Source of the DNA: RGIG8709 sp045575975
GTDB taxonomy: Bacteria > Bacillota > Clostridia > Monoglobales > Monoglobaceae
Length of the DNA stretch: 64,000 bases
Assembly (NCBI GenBank): GCA_045575975.1
Contig: JAZNFO010000004.1
Location: forward strand, 19,916-83,915
Reading direction: 5' to 3'
Shown: positions 42,333-51,588 of the stretch, in pieces
Position numbering within the stretch: position 1 is the first letter of the stretch
How the letters are laid out: the number at the start of each line of letters is the position of its first letter
Notes under the pieces: generated by a model
Told to the model about the DNA's origin: nothing
What the model saw: only the letters and a program-made list of their open reading frames with translations
The model's database searches: none
Translations under genes and position numbers: made by a program

Positions 42333-43437
42333 AGGAATGGGGATATATGTTCATATCCCCTTTTGTATGAAAAAATGTAACTATTGTGATTTTAATTCTT
42401 ATGCAAACTGCTTTGTAAAGGAGCAGACTTATTTTGATGCTCTTTTTTCAGAAATAAAAGAAAAAGGAAAAGAGTTTAAGGATGTTCTCTGTGATACGGT
42501 GTATATTGGTGGAGGAACGCCAACGGCAGTTGATTCTGAAAATATCAAAAAGCTTATGAGGGAACTTTTGGAGAATTTTGATATATCAAAGGATGCGGAA
42601 ATAACCATTGAATGTAACCCGAAAACTGCAGAAGAAAAAGATTTTGAAAGGTATATAAAATCAGGGATAAACAGAACAAGCATAGGTCTTCAGTCAACTA
42701 ATAATAGCCTTTTAAAAACCTTGGGAAGAATCCATACAAAGGAAGATTTTTTAGATTGCCTAAAATCTGCAAAGAATGCAGGCTTTGAAAATATATCTGC
42801 GGATTTGATGTTTGCACTTCCTGACCAAAGTCTTAAAATGTGGGAAGAAACTCTTTTGGAGGTTAAAGATTTCGGACTTTCCCATATTTCCTGTTATGGG
42901 CTTAAAATTGAAGAAGGCACCCCTTTTTATAATCAGAAATTAAATCTTCCTGATGAGGATTTGAATGGTGATATGTATGATTTGGCAGTTAAGGTTCTTG
43001 AAGATGCAGGCTTTATGAGATATGAAATTTCAAACTTTGCAAAGCGGGGAAAAGAATCAAAGCATAACTTAAAATACTGGTCTCTTATGCCTTATATCGG
43101 TCTTGGGGCAGGAGCATATTCTTCGGTAGGTTATGAGAGATATATGAACCCTAAAAATATAGATGAATATATTTCGGGAGCGGGAAAAAGAGAAGATTAT
43201 ATAAGGCTTTCGGAGGATGAAAAACGAGCTGAATTTATGTTTATGGGACTCAGAAAAACTGAAGGTATAAGCATATGGGAGTTTAAGGAGCATTTTAGTG
43301 TGGATATTTTTGAAGTTTATAAAAAACCGCTGGAAAAATATATAAAAAATGGTGCATTAAACTTTAAAAATGACAGACTATATATAAATGAAAATATGCT
43401 CTATATTTCTAATGGAATTTTATGTGATTTTGTGTAA
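42325..43437 (+). CDS. hemW: Radical SAM heme chaperone HemW (HemN-like)
   Basis: 370 residues. The radical SAM site is HIPFCMKKCNYCDFNSY (CxxxCxxC). GGGTPTA and ECNPKTAEEKDF follow, and LKYWSLMPYIGLGAGAYSSVG is a HemN/HemW block. HemW binds and inserts heme, whereas HemN makes protoporphyrin; the single Cys cluster and length point to HemW. The start is ATG 42325 (a GTG at 42322 is possible); it overlaps the end of the decarboxylase-like gene. It is usually upstream of hrcA in Firmicutes, as here. Confidence 0.9.
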   Translation: MNKGMGIYVHIPFCMKKCNYCDFNSYANCFVKEQTYFDALFSEIKEKGKEFKDVLCDTVYIGGGTPTAVDSENIKKLMRELLENFDISKDAEITIECNPKTAEEKDFERYIKSGINRTSIGLQSTNNSLLKTLGRIHTKEDFLDCLKSAKNAGFENISADLMFALPDQSLKMWEETLLEVKDFGLSHISCYGLKIEEGTPFYNQKLNLPDEDLNGDMYDLAVKVLEDAGFMRYEISNFAKRGKESKHNLKYWSLMPYIGLGAGAYSSVGYERYMNPKNIDEYISGAGKREDYIRLSEDEKRAEFMFMGLRKTEGISIWEFKEHFSVDIFEVYKKPLEKYIKNGALNFKNDRLYINENMLYISNGILCDFV

Positions 43438-43455
43438 AATTTATCTGTAAATCTA

Positions 43456-43484
43456 TTGACAAAAACGCTATGAGGTGATATATT
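43456..43484 (+). promoter_or_regulatory. Promoter of the hrcA-grpE-dnaK operon
   Basis: TTGACA (43456-43461), 17 bases, TATATT (43479-43484) with TGA directly upstream (extended -10). The CIRCE element begins 12 bases downstream. Confidence 0.82.
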
Positions 43485-43495
43485 ATAACTATGTT

Positions 43496-43522
43496 TTAGC
43501 ACTCTTTGTGAGTGAGTGCTAA
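43496..43522 (+). promoter_or_regulatory. CIRCE operator (HrcA binding site)
   Basis: TTAGCACTC (43496-43504), 9-base spacer, GAGTGCTAA (43514-43522). Every base of the consensus inverted repeat is present. HrcA bound here blocks heat-shock transcription. Confidence 0.98.
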
Positions 43523-43537
43523 CAAAGAGGTGAAAAA

Positions 43538-44608
43538 ATGAGCTTAGATGAAAGAAAAAGCTTGATACTTCAGGCGATTGTGGAAGATTATATAAACACA
43601 GCGGAGCCGGTTGGTTCAAGAAGTATCTCCAAAAGACCTGAGCTTAATTTAAGTGCTGCAACAATCAGAAATGAAATGGGCGACCTTGAGGATATGGGGC
43701 TTTTAATCCAACCTCATACATCGGCGGGAAGGGTTCCCTCAAATCTTGGCTACAGACTGTATGTTGACAGCCTTATGAAAAGGTATGAAGTAACTGCAAA
43801 TGAAATAGAGACAATGAAAAGTGCAATGCTTGGAAAGGTAAGAGACCTTGATAAAATTGTGCGAGATGTTTCTGCGGCATTTTCAGCGGTTACAAATCTG
43901 CCCACTATCGGGATGCTTCCCCGAATTGAAAAAGGAGTGGTGAAAAGCATAAAGCTTGTGAAAATTGATGAAAGAAGCGTTATGCTTATAATCGCAACCG
44001 GCGAGGGTATGATAAAAAACAAAATGCTCCGTCTTAAAAGCGAAATTTTTGATGAGGATATTGAACATATCAATAATATACTTAATGAAAATTTAGCAGG
44101 GCTAAAAGGCTCGGAAATCGGACTTTCAAATATTATGGAAGTGCAGAATGCAGTTGGGGAAAATCTGGAGCTTTTAACATCAGTTCTTGAAATTGTCCAC
44201 GAGGCAATATCAGAGGTTGACACAAGGGATGTTTTTATGGAGGGAACAACAAATATCTTAAGATTTCCCGAATATTCCGATGTTAACAAGATAAAGGAAA
44301 TTTTTGAGCTGTTTGAAAACAAGCAGGACCTTGGTGAAATGATAAAGCTGAATGCAGAGGATTCCAATGTTAAAATTCTAATCGGGGATGAAAATCCGAT
44401 TCCTCAGCTTAAAAACAACAGTGTTATTTTATCACCGTATAAAATAAGTGATGACTTAACGGGAATAATCGGGGTTATTGGTCCTATGAGAATGAATTAT
44501 TCAAAGGTTGTCTCAAGCATTGAATATTTTTCAAAAAGCTTAAGTAAAATGTTTAAAGACAAGAACAGAGAGAATAAGAAAAGACTGAAAAAAGGAGATG
44601 ACAAATGA
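43538..44608 (+). CDS. hrcA: Heat-inducible transcription repressor HrcA
   Basis: 356 residues. A winged helix at residues about 1-75 (DYINTAEPVGSRSISKRPEL, SAATIRNEMGDLEDMGLL, TSAGRVPS) binds CIRCE. The rest is the GAF-like dimer domain (EVDTRDVFMEGTTNIL near the end). It controls its own operon and is folded by chaperones, so heat frees the operator. GAGGTG precedes the ATG. It overlaps grpE by 4 bases. Confidence 0.96.
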   Translation: MSLDERKSLILQAIVEDYINTAEPVGSRSISKRPELNLSAATIRNEMGDLEDMGLLIQPHTSAGRVPSNLGYRLYVDSLMKRYEVTANEIETMKSAMLGKVRDLDKIVRDVSAAFSAVTNLPTIGMLPRIEKGVVKSIKLVKIDERSVMLIIATGEGMIKNKMLRLKSEIFDEDIEHINNILNENLAGLKGSEIGLSNIMEVQNAVGENLELLTSVLEIVHEAISEVDTRDVFMEGTTNILRFPEYSDVNKIKEIFELFENKQDLGEMIKLNAEDSNVKILIGDENPIPQLKNNSVILSPYKISDDLTGIIGVIGPMRMNYSKVVSSIEYFSKSLSKMFKDKNRENKKRLKKGDDK

Positions 44609-45135
44609 TGAGCGAGAATGAAAAGGATATTATAGAAGAAACAGAAGAGCTTGAAGAAACTGAAACTGTCAAAGAAGATGCAGCTTTCGAACAAAGCGAA
44701 GAAGAAAAACTTAATCAGGAAATCGAGAGCTTAAAAGATAAGCTTATGCGTCATGCGGCAGAGTTTGATAATTTCAAAAAAAGAACTCAGAAAGAAAAAG
44801 AAGAGCTTTATAAAATGGCTGTTTGCGATATGATAGAAAAGCTTCTTCCTGTTAAAGATAATATGGAAAGAGCAATAACATCGGTTTTAGATGCTGATGA
44901 AAAAATTGCCGAGGGCGTAAAGATGATAGATAAGCAGTTTCTTGATGTTTTAAAGGAAATTGGTGTATCAGAAATCGAAAGTGTCGGCAAGGAATTCAAT
45001 CCTGAAATGCATAATGCTGTTATGCATGAAGATAATGAAGAATTTGGAGAAAATATTATAACCGAAGAATTTATGAAAGGTTATATGTATAAAGATAAAG
45101 TAATCAGACATTCAGTTGTCAAGGTTGCAAACTAA
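44605..45135 (+). CDS. grpE: GrpE nucleotide exchange factor
   Basis: 176 residues. A very acidic N-terminus (about 35 residues) precedes the long helix LKDKLMRHAAEFDNFKKRTQ and the C-terminal beta domain FNPEMHNAVMHE, GYMYKDKVIRHS. It releases ADP from DnaK. AAAGGAG precedes ATG 44605, which shares bases with the hrcA stop; a second ATG at 44608 is possible. Confidence 0.96.
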   Translation: MMSENEKDIIEETEELEETETVKEDAAFEQSEEEKLNQEIESLKDKLMRHAAEFDNFKKRTQKEKEELYKMAVCDMIEKLLPVKDNMERAITSVLDADEKIAEGVKMIDKQFLDVLKEIGVSEIESVGKEFNPEMHNAVMHEDNEEFGENIITEEFMKGYMYKDKVIRHSVVKVAN

Positions 45136-45170
45136 GATTAGAATATATTAAGAAAGGTGTTTTAAATATT

Positions 45171-47000
45171 ATGGCAAAGATTATAGGTATTGATTTAGGA
45201 ACAACAAACTCATGTGTTGCAGTATTAGAGGGCGGTGAACCAACTGTTATTGCAAATCCGGAAGGTGCAAGAACAACTCCGTCAGTTGTTGCATTCACAA
45301 AAGCAGGGGAAAGACTTGTAGGTCAGGTTGCAAAAAGACAGGCAATCACAAATCCTGACAGAACAATTATGTCAATCAAAAGAGAAATGGGAACCGACTA
45401 TAAAGTTGGTATTGATGATAAGAACTACACACCGCAGGAAATCTCAGCAATGATTCTCCAGAAATTAAAGGCAGATGCAGAAAGCTATCTTGGTGAAAAG
45501 GTATCTCAGGCAGTTATCACAGTTCCTGCATATTTCAGCGATGCGCAGAGACAGGCAACAAAGGATGCAGGCAGGATTGCAGGTCTTGAGGTTATGAGAA
45601 TTATAAACGAGCCAACAGCAGCAGCCCTTGCATATGGACTTGATAAGGATACAGACCAGAAGATAATGGTTTATGACCTTGGCGGCGGAACATTCGATGT
45701 TTCAGTTCTTGAAATTGGTGACGGTGTATTTGAAGTTCTTGCAACAAGTGGTAACAACCGTCTTGGCGGTGATGATTTCGATGATAAGGTTATGAACTAC
45801 CTTGCAGACGAATTTATGAAAGAAAACGGAATTGATTTAAGACAGGATAAAATGGCTCTCCAGAGATTAAAGGAAGCTGCTGAAAAAGCAAAGATAGAGC
45901 TTTCAGGTGTTATGAGCACAAATGTTAATCTTCCGTTTATAACAGCGGACCAGACAGGCCCTAAGCATCTTGACATAACAATCACAAGACAGAAATTCAA
46001 CGAAATCACAGCAGATTTAGTTGAACAGACAATGATACCAACAAAGAATGCATTATCTGATGCAGGTATTTCACCAAGCGAAATCGATAAGGTACTGCTT
46101 GTTGGAGGTTCTTCAAGAATTCCAGCAGTTCAGGAAGCAGTTCAGAGATTTATTGGCAAAGAGCCTCACAAGGGCATTAACCCTGATGAATGTGTTGCAA
46201 TCGGCGCAAGCATTCAGGCTGGTGTTCTGAGCGGTGATGTTGATGACCTTGTTCTTCTTGATGTAACTCCGCTTTCACTTGGTATTGAAACAATGGGCGG
46301 TGTGTTCACAAAGATTATAGAAAGAAACACAACAATTCCAACAAATAAGTCACAGGTGTTCTCAACTGCAGCAGATAACCAGACAAGTGTTGAAGTTCAT
46401 GTTCTTCAGGGCGAGCGTGAAATGGCAGCTTATAACAAAACTCTCGGCCGTTTCTCACTCACAAACATTCCACCGGCTCCAAGAGGTGTTCCGCAGATTG
46501 AAGTTTCATTTGATATTGATGCAAACGGTATCGTTCATGTAACTGCAAAAGACCTTGGAACAGGAAATCAGCAGGATATAACAATCACATCAAGCACAAA
46601 TCTTTCAGATGAAGATATTGAAAAGGCAGTTAAGGAAGCTGAAAAATTTGCCGAAGAGGATAAGAAGAAAAAGGAAGAGGTTGATGTTAGAAATCAGGCA
46701 GATAACCTGGTTTACCAGACAGAAAAAACTCTTACAGAGCTTGGTGATAAGGTTTCAGCTGATGAAAAAGCAGGAGTTGAAGCAGAGCTTAATAAATTAA
46801 AGGAAATGTTAAAAGCAGAACCTTTTGACACAGAAAAGGTTAAGGCACAGACAGAAGAGACAACAAAGAAATTCTATGAAATTTCACAGAAGCTTTATGC
46901 AGATGCTCAGGCTCAGGCTCAGCAGGGTGCACCACAGGATGCTCCACACGATGACAATGTTGTTGATGCAGACTATAAAGTAGTTGACGAAGATAATTAA
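45171..47000 (+). CDS. dnaK: Molecular chaperone DnaK (Hsp70)
   Basis: 609 residues. GIDLGTTNSCVAVLEGG, VYDLGGGTFDVSVLEIG and LLVGGSSRIPAVQEAV are the three Hsp70 signatures. The tail ends in DNVVDADYKVVDEDN, the DnaK type. It refolds proteins with DnaJ and GrpE. Codon use is of the strong-expression type. AAGG precedes the ATG. Confidence 0.98.
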   Translation: MAKIIGIDLGTTNSCVAVLEGGEPTVIANPEGARTTPSVVAFTKAGERLVGQVAKRQAITNPDRTIMSIKREMGTDYKVGIDDKNYTPQEISAMILQKLKADAESYLGEKVSQAVITVPAYFSDAQRQATKDAGRIAGLEVMRIINEPTAAALAYGLDKDTDQKIMVYDLGGGTFDVSVLEIGDGVFEVLATSGNNRLGGDDFDDKVMNYLADEFMKENGIDLRQDKMALQRLKEAAEKAKIELSGVMSTNVNLPFITADQTGPKHLDITITRQKFNEITADLVEQTMIPTKNALSDAGISPSEIDKVLLVGGSSRIPAVQEAVQRFIGKEPHKGINPDECVAIGASIQAGVLSGDVDDLVLLDVTPLSLGIETMGGVFTKIIERNTTIPTNKSQVFSTAADNQTSVEVHVLQGEREMAAYNKTLGRFSLTNIPPAPRGVPQIEVSFDIDANGIVHVTAKDLGTGNQQDITITSSTNLSDEDIEKAVKEAEKFAEEDKKKKEEVDVRNQADNLVYQTEKTLTELGDKVSADEKAGVEAELNKLKEMLKAEPFDTEKVKAQTEETTKKFYEISQKLYADAQAQAQQGAPQDAPHDDNVVDADYKVVDEDN

Positions 47001-47012
47001 TATCTGAATTTT

Positions 47013-47042
47013 ATATGGGAGGACAGTTTTGTTCTCCCATAT
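47013..47042 (+). other. Hairpin between dnaK and dnaJ
   Basis: ATATGGGAG (47013-47021) pairs with CTCCCATAT (47034-47042), extended by GAC/GTT to 12 pairs. Only a short T4 stands 6 bases later. It could lower dnaJ relative to dnaK levels or protect the dnaK 3' end. Confidence 0.6.
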
Positions 47043-47075
47043 GTGAGTTTTAATGGTTGATTAGAGGTTTAGAAA

Positions 47076-48233
47076 ATGGCTGATAAAAGAGATTATTATG
47101 AAGTGCTTGGCGTGGATAAATCTGCGTCGGCCGATGAGCTTAAAAAGGCGTATAGAAAGCTTGCCAAAAAATATCATCCTGATTTAAATCCGGGGGATAA
47201 GGCAAAAGAGGCGGAAGAAAAGTTTAAAGAGGCATCCGAGGCCTATGAAGTTTTAAGCGACAGTGAGAAAAGACAGCGCTATGACCAGTTCGGCCACGCA
47301 GGCGTTGACCCTCAGGCAGGGGGCTACGGCGGAGCAGGAGGCTACGGTGGTTTTGGCGATTTTGGAGATATATTTGAAAGCTTTTTTGGCGGAGGTTTTG
47401 GCGGTGGCTTTGGTGGTTCATCAAGAAGAAATCCAAATGCACCGCAAAAGGGCAGAGACCTCCAGTACAGTGTTGAGCTTACCTTTGAGCAGGCTTGCTT
47501 TGGCTGTGAAATTGAGCTCAATGTATCAAGAACCGAAAAATGTTCTTCCTGTAACGGAACAGGAGCGGCAGAGGGCACAACTCCGGAACGCTGCGGAATG
47601 TGTGGCGGAACGGGTCAGGTGAGAAGCGTGCAGAGAACTGCATTCGGCAGTTTCCAGAGCACCCGTCCCTGTGATGCCTGTCACGGAACAGGAAAAATTG
47701 TTAAAGAGCCTTGTAAAACCTGCCGGGGAGCGGGCACTGCAAGAAAGCAGAGAAAGATTAAGGTTAATATCCCTGCAGGAATTGATGACGGACAGATTAT
47801 TTCAATGAGTGGACAGGCAGATGCAGGGAAAAACGGCGGACCAGCAGGGGATTTACTTGTTGTGGCAAGGGTTAAAAAGCATAAGATATTTACAAGAAGG
47901 GGCAGTGATATAATGTGCGAATGTCCCATAACCTTTGTTGAGGCAACTCTTGGTGCGGAAATTGAAGTTCCAACAATCGACGGAAAGGTTAAATATAATA
48001 TTCCCGAGGGAACTCAGTCGGAAACCGTTTTCAGATTAAGAGGTAAAGGTGTTCCAAAGCTTCACGGCGGAGGGGCAAGGGGCGACCAGTATGTTACCAT
48101 AAAGGTTGAAATTCCCAAAAATCTTAATGAAAAGCAAAAAGAGATTTTGAGAAACTTTGATGAAAATGTGGACACTGCAAAATATAATCAAAAAAAGAAC
48201 TTTTTTGATAAAATGAAGGATTTGTTTAAGTAA
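47076..48233 (+). CDS. dnaJ: Molecular chaperone DnaJ (Hsp40)
   Basis: 385 residues. The J domain has the HPD triad in KYHPDLNPG. Then a Gly/Phe-rich segment (GGFGGGFGG), four zinc motifs (CSSCNGTG, CGMCGGTG, CDACHGTG and CKTCRGAG) and the C-terminal substrate domains (LFKFN... type). The last zinc repeat has GAG instead of GTG, a small change. AGAGG precedes the ATG. Confidence 0.97.
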   Translation: MADKRDYYEVLGVDKSASADELKKAYRKLAKKYHPDLNPGDKAKEAEEKFKEASEAYEVLSDSEKRQRYDQFGHAGVDPQAGGYGGAGGYGGFGDFGDIFESFFGGGFGGGFGGSSRRNPNAPQKGRDLQYSVELTFEQACFGCEIELNVSRTEKCSSCNGTGAAEGTTPERCGMCGGTGQVRSVQRTAFGSFQSTRPCDACHGTGKIVKEPCKTCRGAGTARKQRKIKVNIPAGIDDGQIISMSGQADAGKNGGPAGDLLVVARVKKHKIFTRRGSDIMCECPITFVEATLGAEIEVPTIDGKVKYNIPEGTQSETVFRLRGKGVPKLHGGGARGDQYVTIKVEIPKNLNEKQKEILRNFDENVDTAKYNQKKNFFDKMKDLFK

Positions 48234-48252
48234 TACGGGAGAAAATAATTTT

Positions 48253-49215
48253 ATGAATTGGGTACAAGTTAAAATAATAACCTCAAAAGAGGGGATAGAG
48301 CCTGTTTCAGGGATGCTTTATGAACTTGGTATAAGCGGAATTCAAATATCCGATAAGGAAGATTTTAAGGAATTTCTTGAAAACAACAGAAAATATTGGG
48401 ATTATGTTGATGAAGAGCTTGAAAAACTGAAAAATCAGGACACAACCATAACCGTTTATTTAAGTGATGATGAAGAAGGTAATGAAAGCCTCAGACAAAT
48501 AAAAGAGGGCTTAAAAGAGCTCAAAAAAGCAACCCCGGATATGCTTGGAAGTTTGGAGCTTGTTCTTGAAAATGTTAAGGATGAAGACTGGTCTGAGAAC
48601 TGGAAGCAGTATTTCAAGCCTATTCCTGTTGGTGAAAAGGTTTTAATTGTTCCTGAATGGGAAGAGGTTCCCGAAACAGAGAGAGTGGTTTTCCGTATAA
48701 ATCCAGGTATGAGCTTTGGTACAGGTTCCCACGAAAGCACAAGAATGTGTATTGCGGGAATTGAAAAGAATATAAAAAATGGGGACAAAGTTTTAGACCT
48801 TGGATGTGGAAGCGGAATTTTGTCGGTCATCGCTCTTTTGCTTGGGGCAAAGGAAGTGACCGCAGTTGATATTGACCCTATGGCAGTTGATGTTTCTTTT
48901 TCAAATCTTGAGCTTAACGGGATAGAAAAAGAAAAAATGACAGGCTATGCAGGTGATATAACGACTGATAAAAATCTTCAGAAAATTCTGTCGGATGAGA
49001 AATACGATCTGGTAATCGCAAATATTGTTGCAGATGTTATTATTGCACTTTCAAAATATGTTAAAATGTTTATGAAAGAAGACGGATATTTTATCTGTTC
49101 CGGAATAATAAACGAAAGATGTGACGAAGTCGTAGAAAAGCTGAAGGAAGCAGAACTTAACATTCTGGAAGTTAAAACTGAAGGCGAATGGTCTATGATT
49201 TTATGCAATTTGTAA
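48253..49215 (+). CDS. prmA: Ribosomal protein L11 methyltransferase
   Basis: 320 residues. The N-terminal L11-binding domain (WVQVKIITSKEGIEPVSGML) and the SAM site VLDLGCGSGILSVIALLLGA are typical, as are NPGMSFGTGSHESTRMC and IVANIVADVI. It methylates lysines of L11. It follows dnaJ by 20 bases, a common order in Firmicutes (dnaJ-prmA-rsmE). Confidence 0.95.
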   Translation: MNWVQVKIITSKEGIEPVSGMLYELGISGIQISDKEDFKEFLENNRKYWDYVDEELEKLKNQDTTITVYLSDDEEGNESLRQIKEGLKELKKATPDMLGSLELVLENVKDEDWSENWKQYFKPIPVGEKVLIVPEWEEVPETERVVFRINPGMSFGTGSHESTRMCIAGIEKNIKNGDKVLDLGCGSGILSVIALLLGAKEVTAVDIDPMAVDVSFSNLELNGIEKEKMTGYAGDITTDKNLQKILSDEKYDLVIANIVADVIIALSKYVKMFMKEDGYFICSGIINERCDEVVEKLKEAELNILEVKTEGEWSMILCNL

Positions 49216-49243
49216 TAATTTTGTAATATTTTATTTTAAACTA

Positions 49244-49272
49244 TTGCAATTTTAGGTTTGTTATGGTAAAAT
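49244..49272 (+). promoter_or_regulatory. Promoter of rsmE
   Basis: TTGCAA (49244-49249), 17 bases, TAAAAT (49267-49272) with an upstream TG (extended -10). It gives rsmE a start independent of the heat-shock operon. Confidence 0.65.
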
Positions 49273-49307
49273 ATTTTATATGAATTCGGATATGATGGGG
49301 GAAATTT

Positions 49308-50042
49308 ATGAGAAGCTTTTTCACCGAGCCGGAGAATGTTGATGCTGATGTTATAATTCTCACGGAGGATGCATCCCATATAAAAAAAGTTCTCCGTATG
49401 CAACCGGGGGATGAGGTGCTTGTGTTTGACGGAACAGGTGCCGAGTATTTATCCGAAATAGAAGAAATTGAAGCTAGTTTGGTAAGATGCAGAATTAAAG
49501 ACAGGAAGATATCCGAAAGCGAGCCTCAGGTTAAAGTAACGGTCTTTCAGGGGATTCCCAAAGCAGACAAAATGGAGCAGATAATCCAGAAATGTGTGGA
49601 GCTTGGAGTTTTCAGTATAGTGCCGGTCAAAACGGACAGATGTATCGCAAAGGTTAAGGACAATGAGAAGATTAAAAGGTGGAACAAAATCAGCCGTGAA
49701 GCTGTCAAGCAATGCGGAAGAGGGGTTGTTCCAAAGGTTATGGAGCCGGTCAGCTTTAAAGAGGCTTTAAACCTTATGAAAGAAATGGATGTATCTCTTA
49801 TGCCTTATGAAGTTTTAGGGCATGACGGGGAGCATGGATTAAAAGAAATTTTAAAAGATAATAAGAACGCCAAAAAAATCGGGATTATAATCGGTCCTGA
49901 GGGTGGTTTTTCAGACAGCGAGGCAAATCTTGCCAAAGAGTCAGGAATTAAAACCATTGGCCTTGGAAAAAGAATACTTAGAACAGAAACTGTTGCAAGT
50001 TCGGTTTTATCAGTGATTATGTACGAATACGATGAGTTTTAG
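49308..50042 (+). CDS. rsmE: 16S rRNA (uracil(1498)-N3)-methyltransferase
   Basis: 244 residues. SPOUT-fold enzyme. The N-terminal PUA-like domain (HIKKVLRMQPGDEVLVFDG) is followed by the knot with IIGPEGGFSDSEANLAKESG and LGKRILRTETVASSVLS. It methylates N3 of a conserved U in the decoding part of 16S rRNA. A GGGGG site precedes ATG. Confidence 0.94.
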   Translation: MRSFFTEPENVDADVIILTEDASHIKKVLRMQPGDEVLVFDGTGAEYLSEIEEIEASLVRCRIKDRKISESEPQVKVTVFQGIPKADKMEQIIQKCVELGVFSIVPVKTDRCIAKVKDNEKIKRWNKISREAVKQCGRGVVPKVMEPVSFKEALNLMKEMDVSLMPYEVLGHDGEHGLKEILKDNKNAKKIGIIIGPEGGFSDSEANLAKESGIKTIGLGKRILRTETVASSVLSVIMYEYDEF

Positions 50043-50053
50043 GGGGAAATGAA

Positions 50054-50545
50054 ATGGCAATTTCAAAATCTGATGTAGAGCTTAAGAGAAACAAAAGAAG
50101 AGAGAAGAAGGAGAAAATCGACAAGCTCACCAACTGGTATATGATAAATTTATCCTGGGGTGTTGTGGGACTTATTGCTCTTGGATTTGTTGAATCTGCA
50201 TATAGCAGTTTATACATTAACACAGTCCCAACTGTTATGAAAGTTCTTGCAGCAATTTTCTTTGTCTTTGCAGCGGTGCTTTTTGCTCTCGGAAAAACAA
50301 ATGTAATCAAGAACACAAAAAGAGCAAACAATTATGCAATATTTATGGCAGTTATTGGACTTGCAGCTCTTTGGATTGGCTTTTATGCAAAAATAAGAAA
50401 CCTTGTTGTGGGAATAATTCCTTCACTTGGTTACATTCGTTCAGAATGGTGGTATGCATGGTCTATAAGATATGTCCTTGTTGCATATTTAGTTGTTGCA
50501 TTTATTGTTATAACAGTAAAAACAACTATAGCAGAGAGAAGATAA
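50054..50545 (+). CDS. Four-helix membrane protein of unknown function
   Basis: 163 residues. A basic N-terminal stretch (ELKRNKRREKKEKIDKL) is followed by about four membrane segments. No family is recognised. It lies 11 bases after rsmE with its own GGGGGAAATG site, so the two are probably cotranscribed. The strong positive start suggests that the N-terminus faces the cytosol. Confidence 0.75.
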   Translation: MAISKSDVELKRNKRREKKEKIDKLTNWYMINLSWGVVGLIALGFVESAYSSLYINTVPTVMKVLAAIFFVFAAVLFALGKTNVIKNTKRANNYAIFMAVIGLAALWIGFYAKIRNLVVGIIPSLGYIRSEWWYAWSIRYVLVAYLVVAFIVITVKTTIAERR

Positions 50546-50556
50546 GAAATATATAT

Positions 50557-50589
50557 AAAAAAGGTTTGTCGAAAGACAAACCTTTTTTT
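50557..50589. terminator. Bidirectional terminator between the membrane protein and AEC transporter
   Basis: AAAAAAGGTTTGTC (50557-50570) pairs with GACAAACCTTTTTTT (50575-50589) over GAAA. The two genes converge here. Confidence 0.92.
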
Positions 50590-50593
50590 GCTT

Positions 50594-51511
50594 TTAAAAT
50601 GCCATGGCTATGCCGATAATAACAGGCATTGTTATTATTGATATAAGTGTTGAAACTGAAACAATTGATGCAGAAAGAGGCGTGTCCTGCCCAAATCTTT
50701 CCGAAAACATTGTGGTAACTGCGGCAATAGGCGATGCGGCAGAAATAACAAGGGAAATCATAATTGTTCCCGAAATTCCAAATGCCAAAGCTCCGAAAAG
50801 CATAATAAGGGGGAAAATAATCAGCTTTAAAATCATTGCAAGATAAACGGGAACACCTTTTATCTTAAGTCCAGCCTCCGCCAGATGATAACCAATAACA
50901 ATCATAGGAAGAGGAGTGTTAAGGGCAGCCATGTGTCCTATTGCGGAGCTTAAAGTGTCGGGGAGCTTGAATGGAATGAAAAAAACAATCATTCCAAGTA
51001 TTGTGCCGATAATTCCGGGATTTAAAATAAGCTTCTTTCCTGAAACATTTTTTCTGTCTCCACTCATAAGATAAACCCCGTAGGTCCAGAATGTTATATT
51101 AAAAATCGCAATATAAACTGCACCGTAGAAAACTCCGTCAGGTCCAAGTATTGCCGCTTGCAGAGGTAGTGACATAAAACCGCAGTTGGCAAAAACAGAG
51201 CCAAACCGGAGAACTTTTTCTCTTTTTAAATCTTTGTCGTGGATAACGAGAAGTGAAAGAGCAATATAAATTATGTATGTGATTATCGCTGCTATTACCG
51301 TAATTAAGAGTCCCTTTAGCATTTGTGAATTAAATTCTCTGCAAAAGGAATTAATTATAACACAAGGGGTAACAATATATAAAACAAGATTTGTCATTCC
51401 CTTAACTGCAATATCACCGAAAAGCTTTGCCTTGTTGCAGCAAAAACCAATAGCTATTAATATAAAGAGAATAAAAACCTGATTTCCAACAGTTAAAATA
51501 TTTTCAATCAT
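50594..51511 (-). CDS. AEC-family transporter (auxin efflux carrier-like)
   Basis: 305 residues with about ten membrane segments in two similar halves. IGFCCNKAKLFGDIAVKGMT and NTPLPMIVIGYHLAEAGLKI are typical of the bacterial AEC group, which moves organic acids such as malate. An ATG at 51520 directly abuts AAAGG, so the ATG at 51511, at 9-base spacing, is preferred. It stands alone. The substrate is open. Confidence 0.88.
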   Translation of the reverse strand: MIENILTVGNQVFILFILIAIGFCCNKAKLFGDIAVKGMTNLVLYIVTPCVIINSFCREFNSQMLKGLLITVIAAIITYIIYIALSLLVIHDKDLKREKVLRFGSVFANCGFMSLPLQAAILGPDGVFYGAVYIAIFNITFWTYGVYLMSGDRKNVSGKKLILNPGIIGTILGMIVFFIPFKLPDTLSSAIGHMAALNTPLPMIVIGYHLAEAGLKIKGVPVYLAMILKLIIFPLIMLFGALAFGISGTIMISLVISAASPIAAVTTMFSERFGQDTPLSASIVSVSTLISIITMPVIIGIAMAF

Positions 51512-51588
51512 ATGATACATCCTTTCAAAAAGCTACTATATATTATATAAAATATCAGGTTTTTGTCAAGATTAAGAAGGAGAAAAAA

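Noticed and set aside
43750..44367. Minus-strand open frame of 205 codons within hrcA
   Set aside because: Antisense shadow of hrcA, Ser/Ile/Leu-rich, no ribosome site and no family resemblance.
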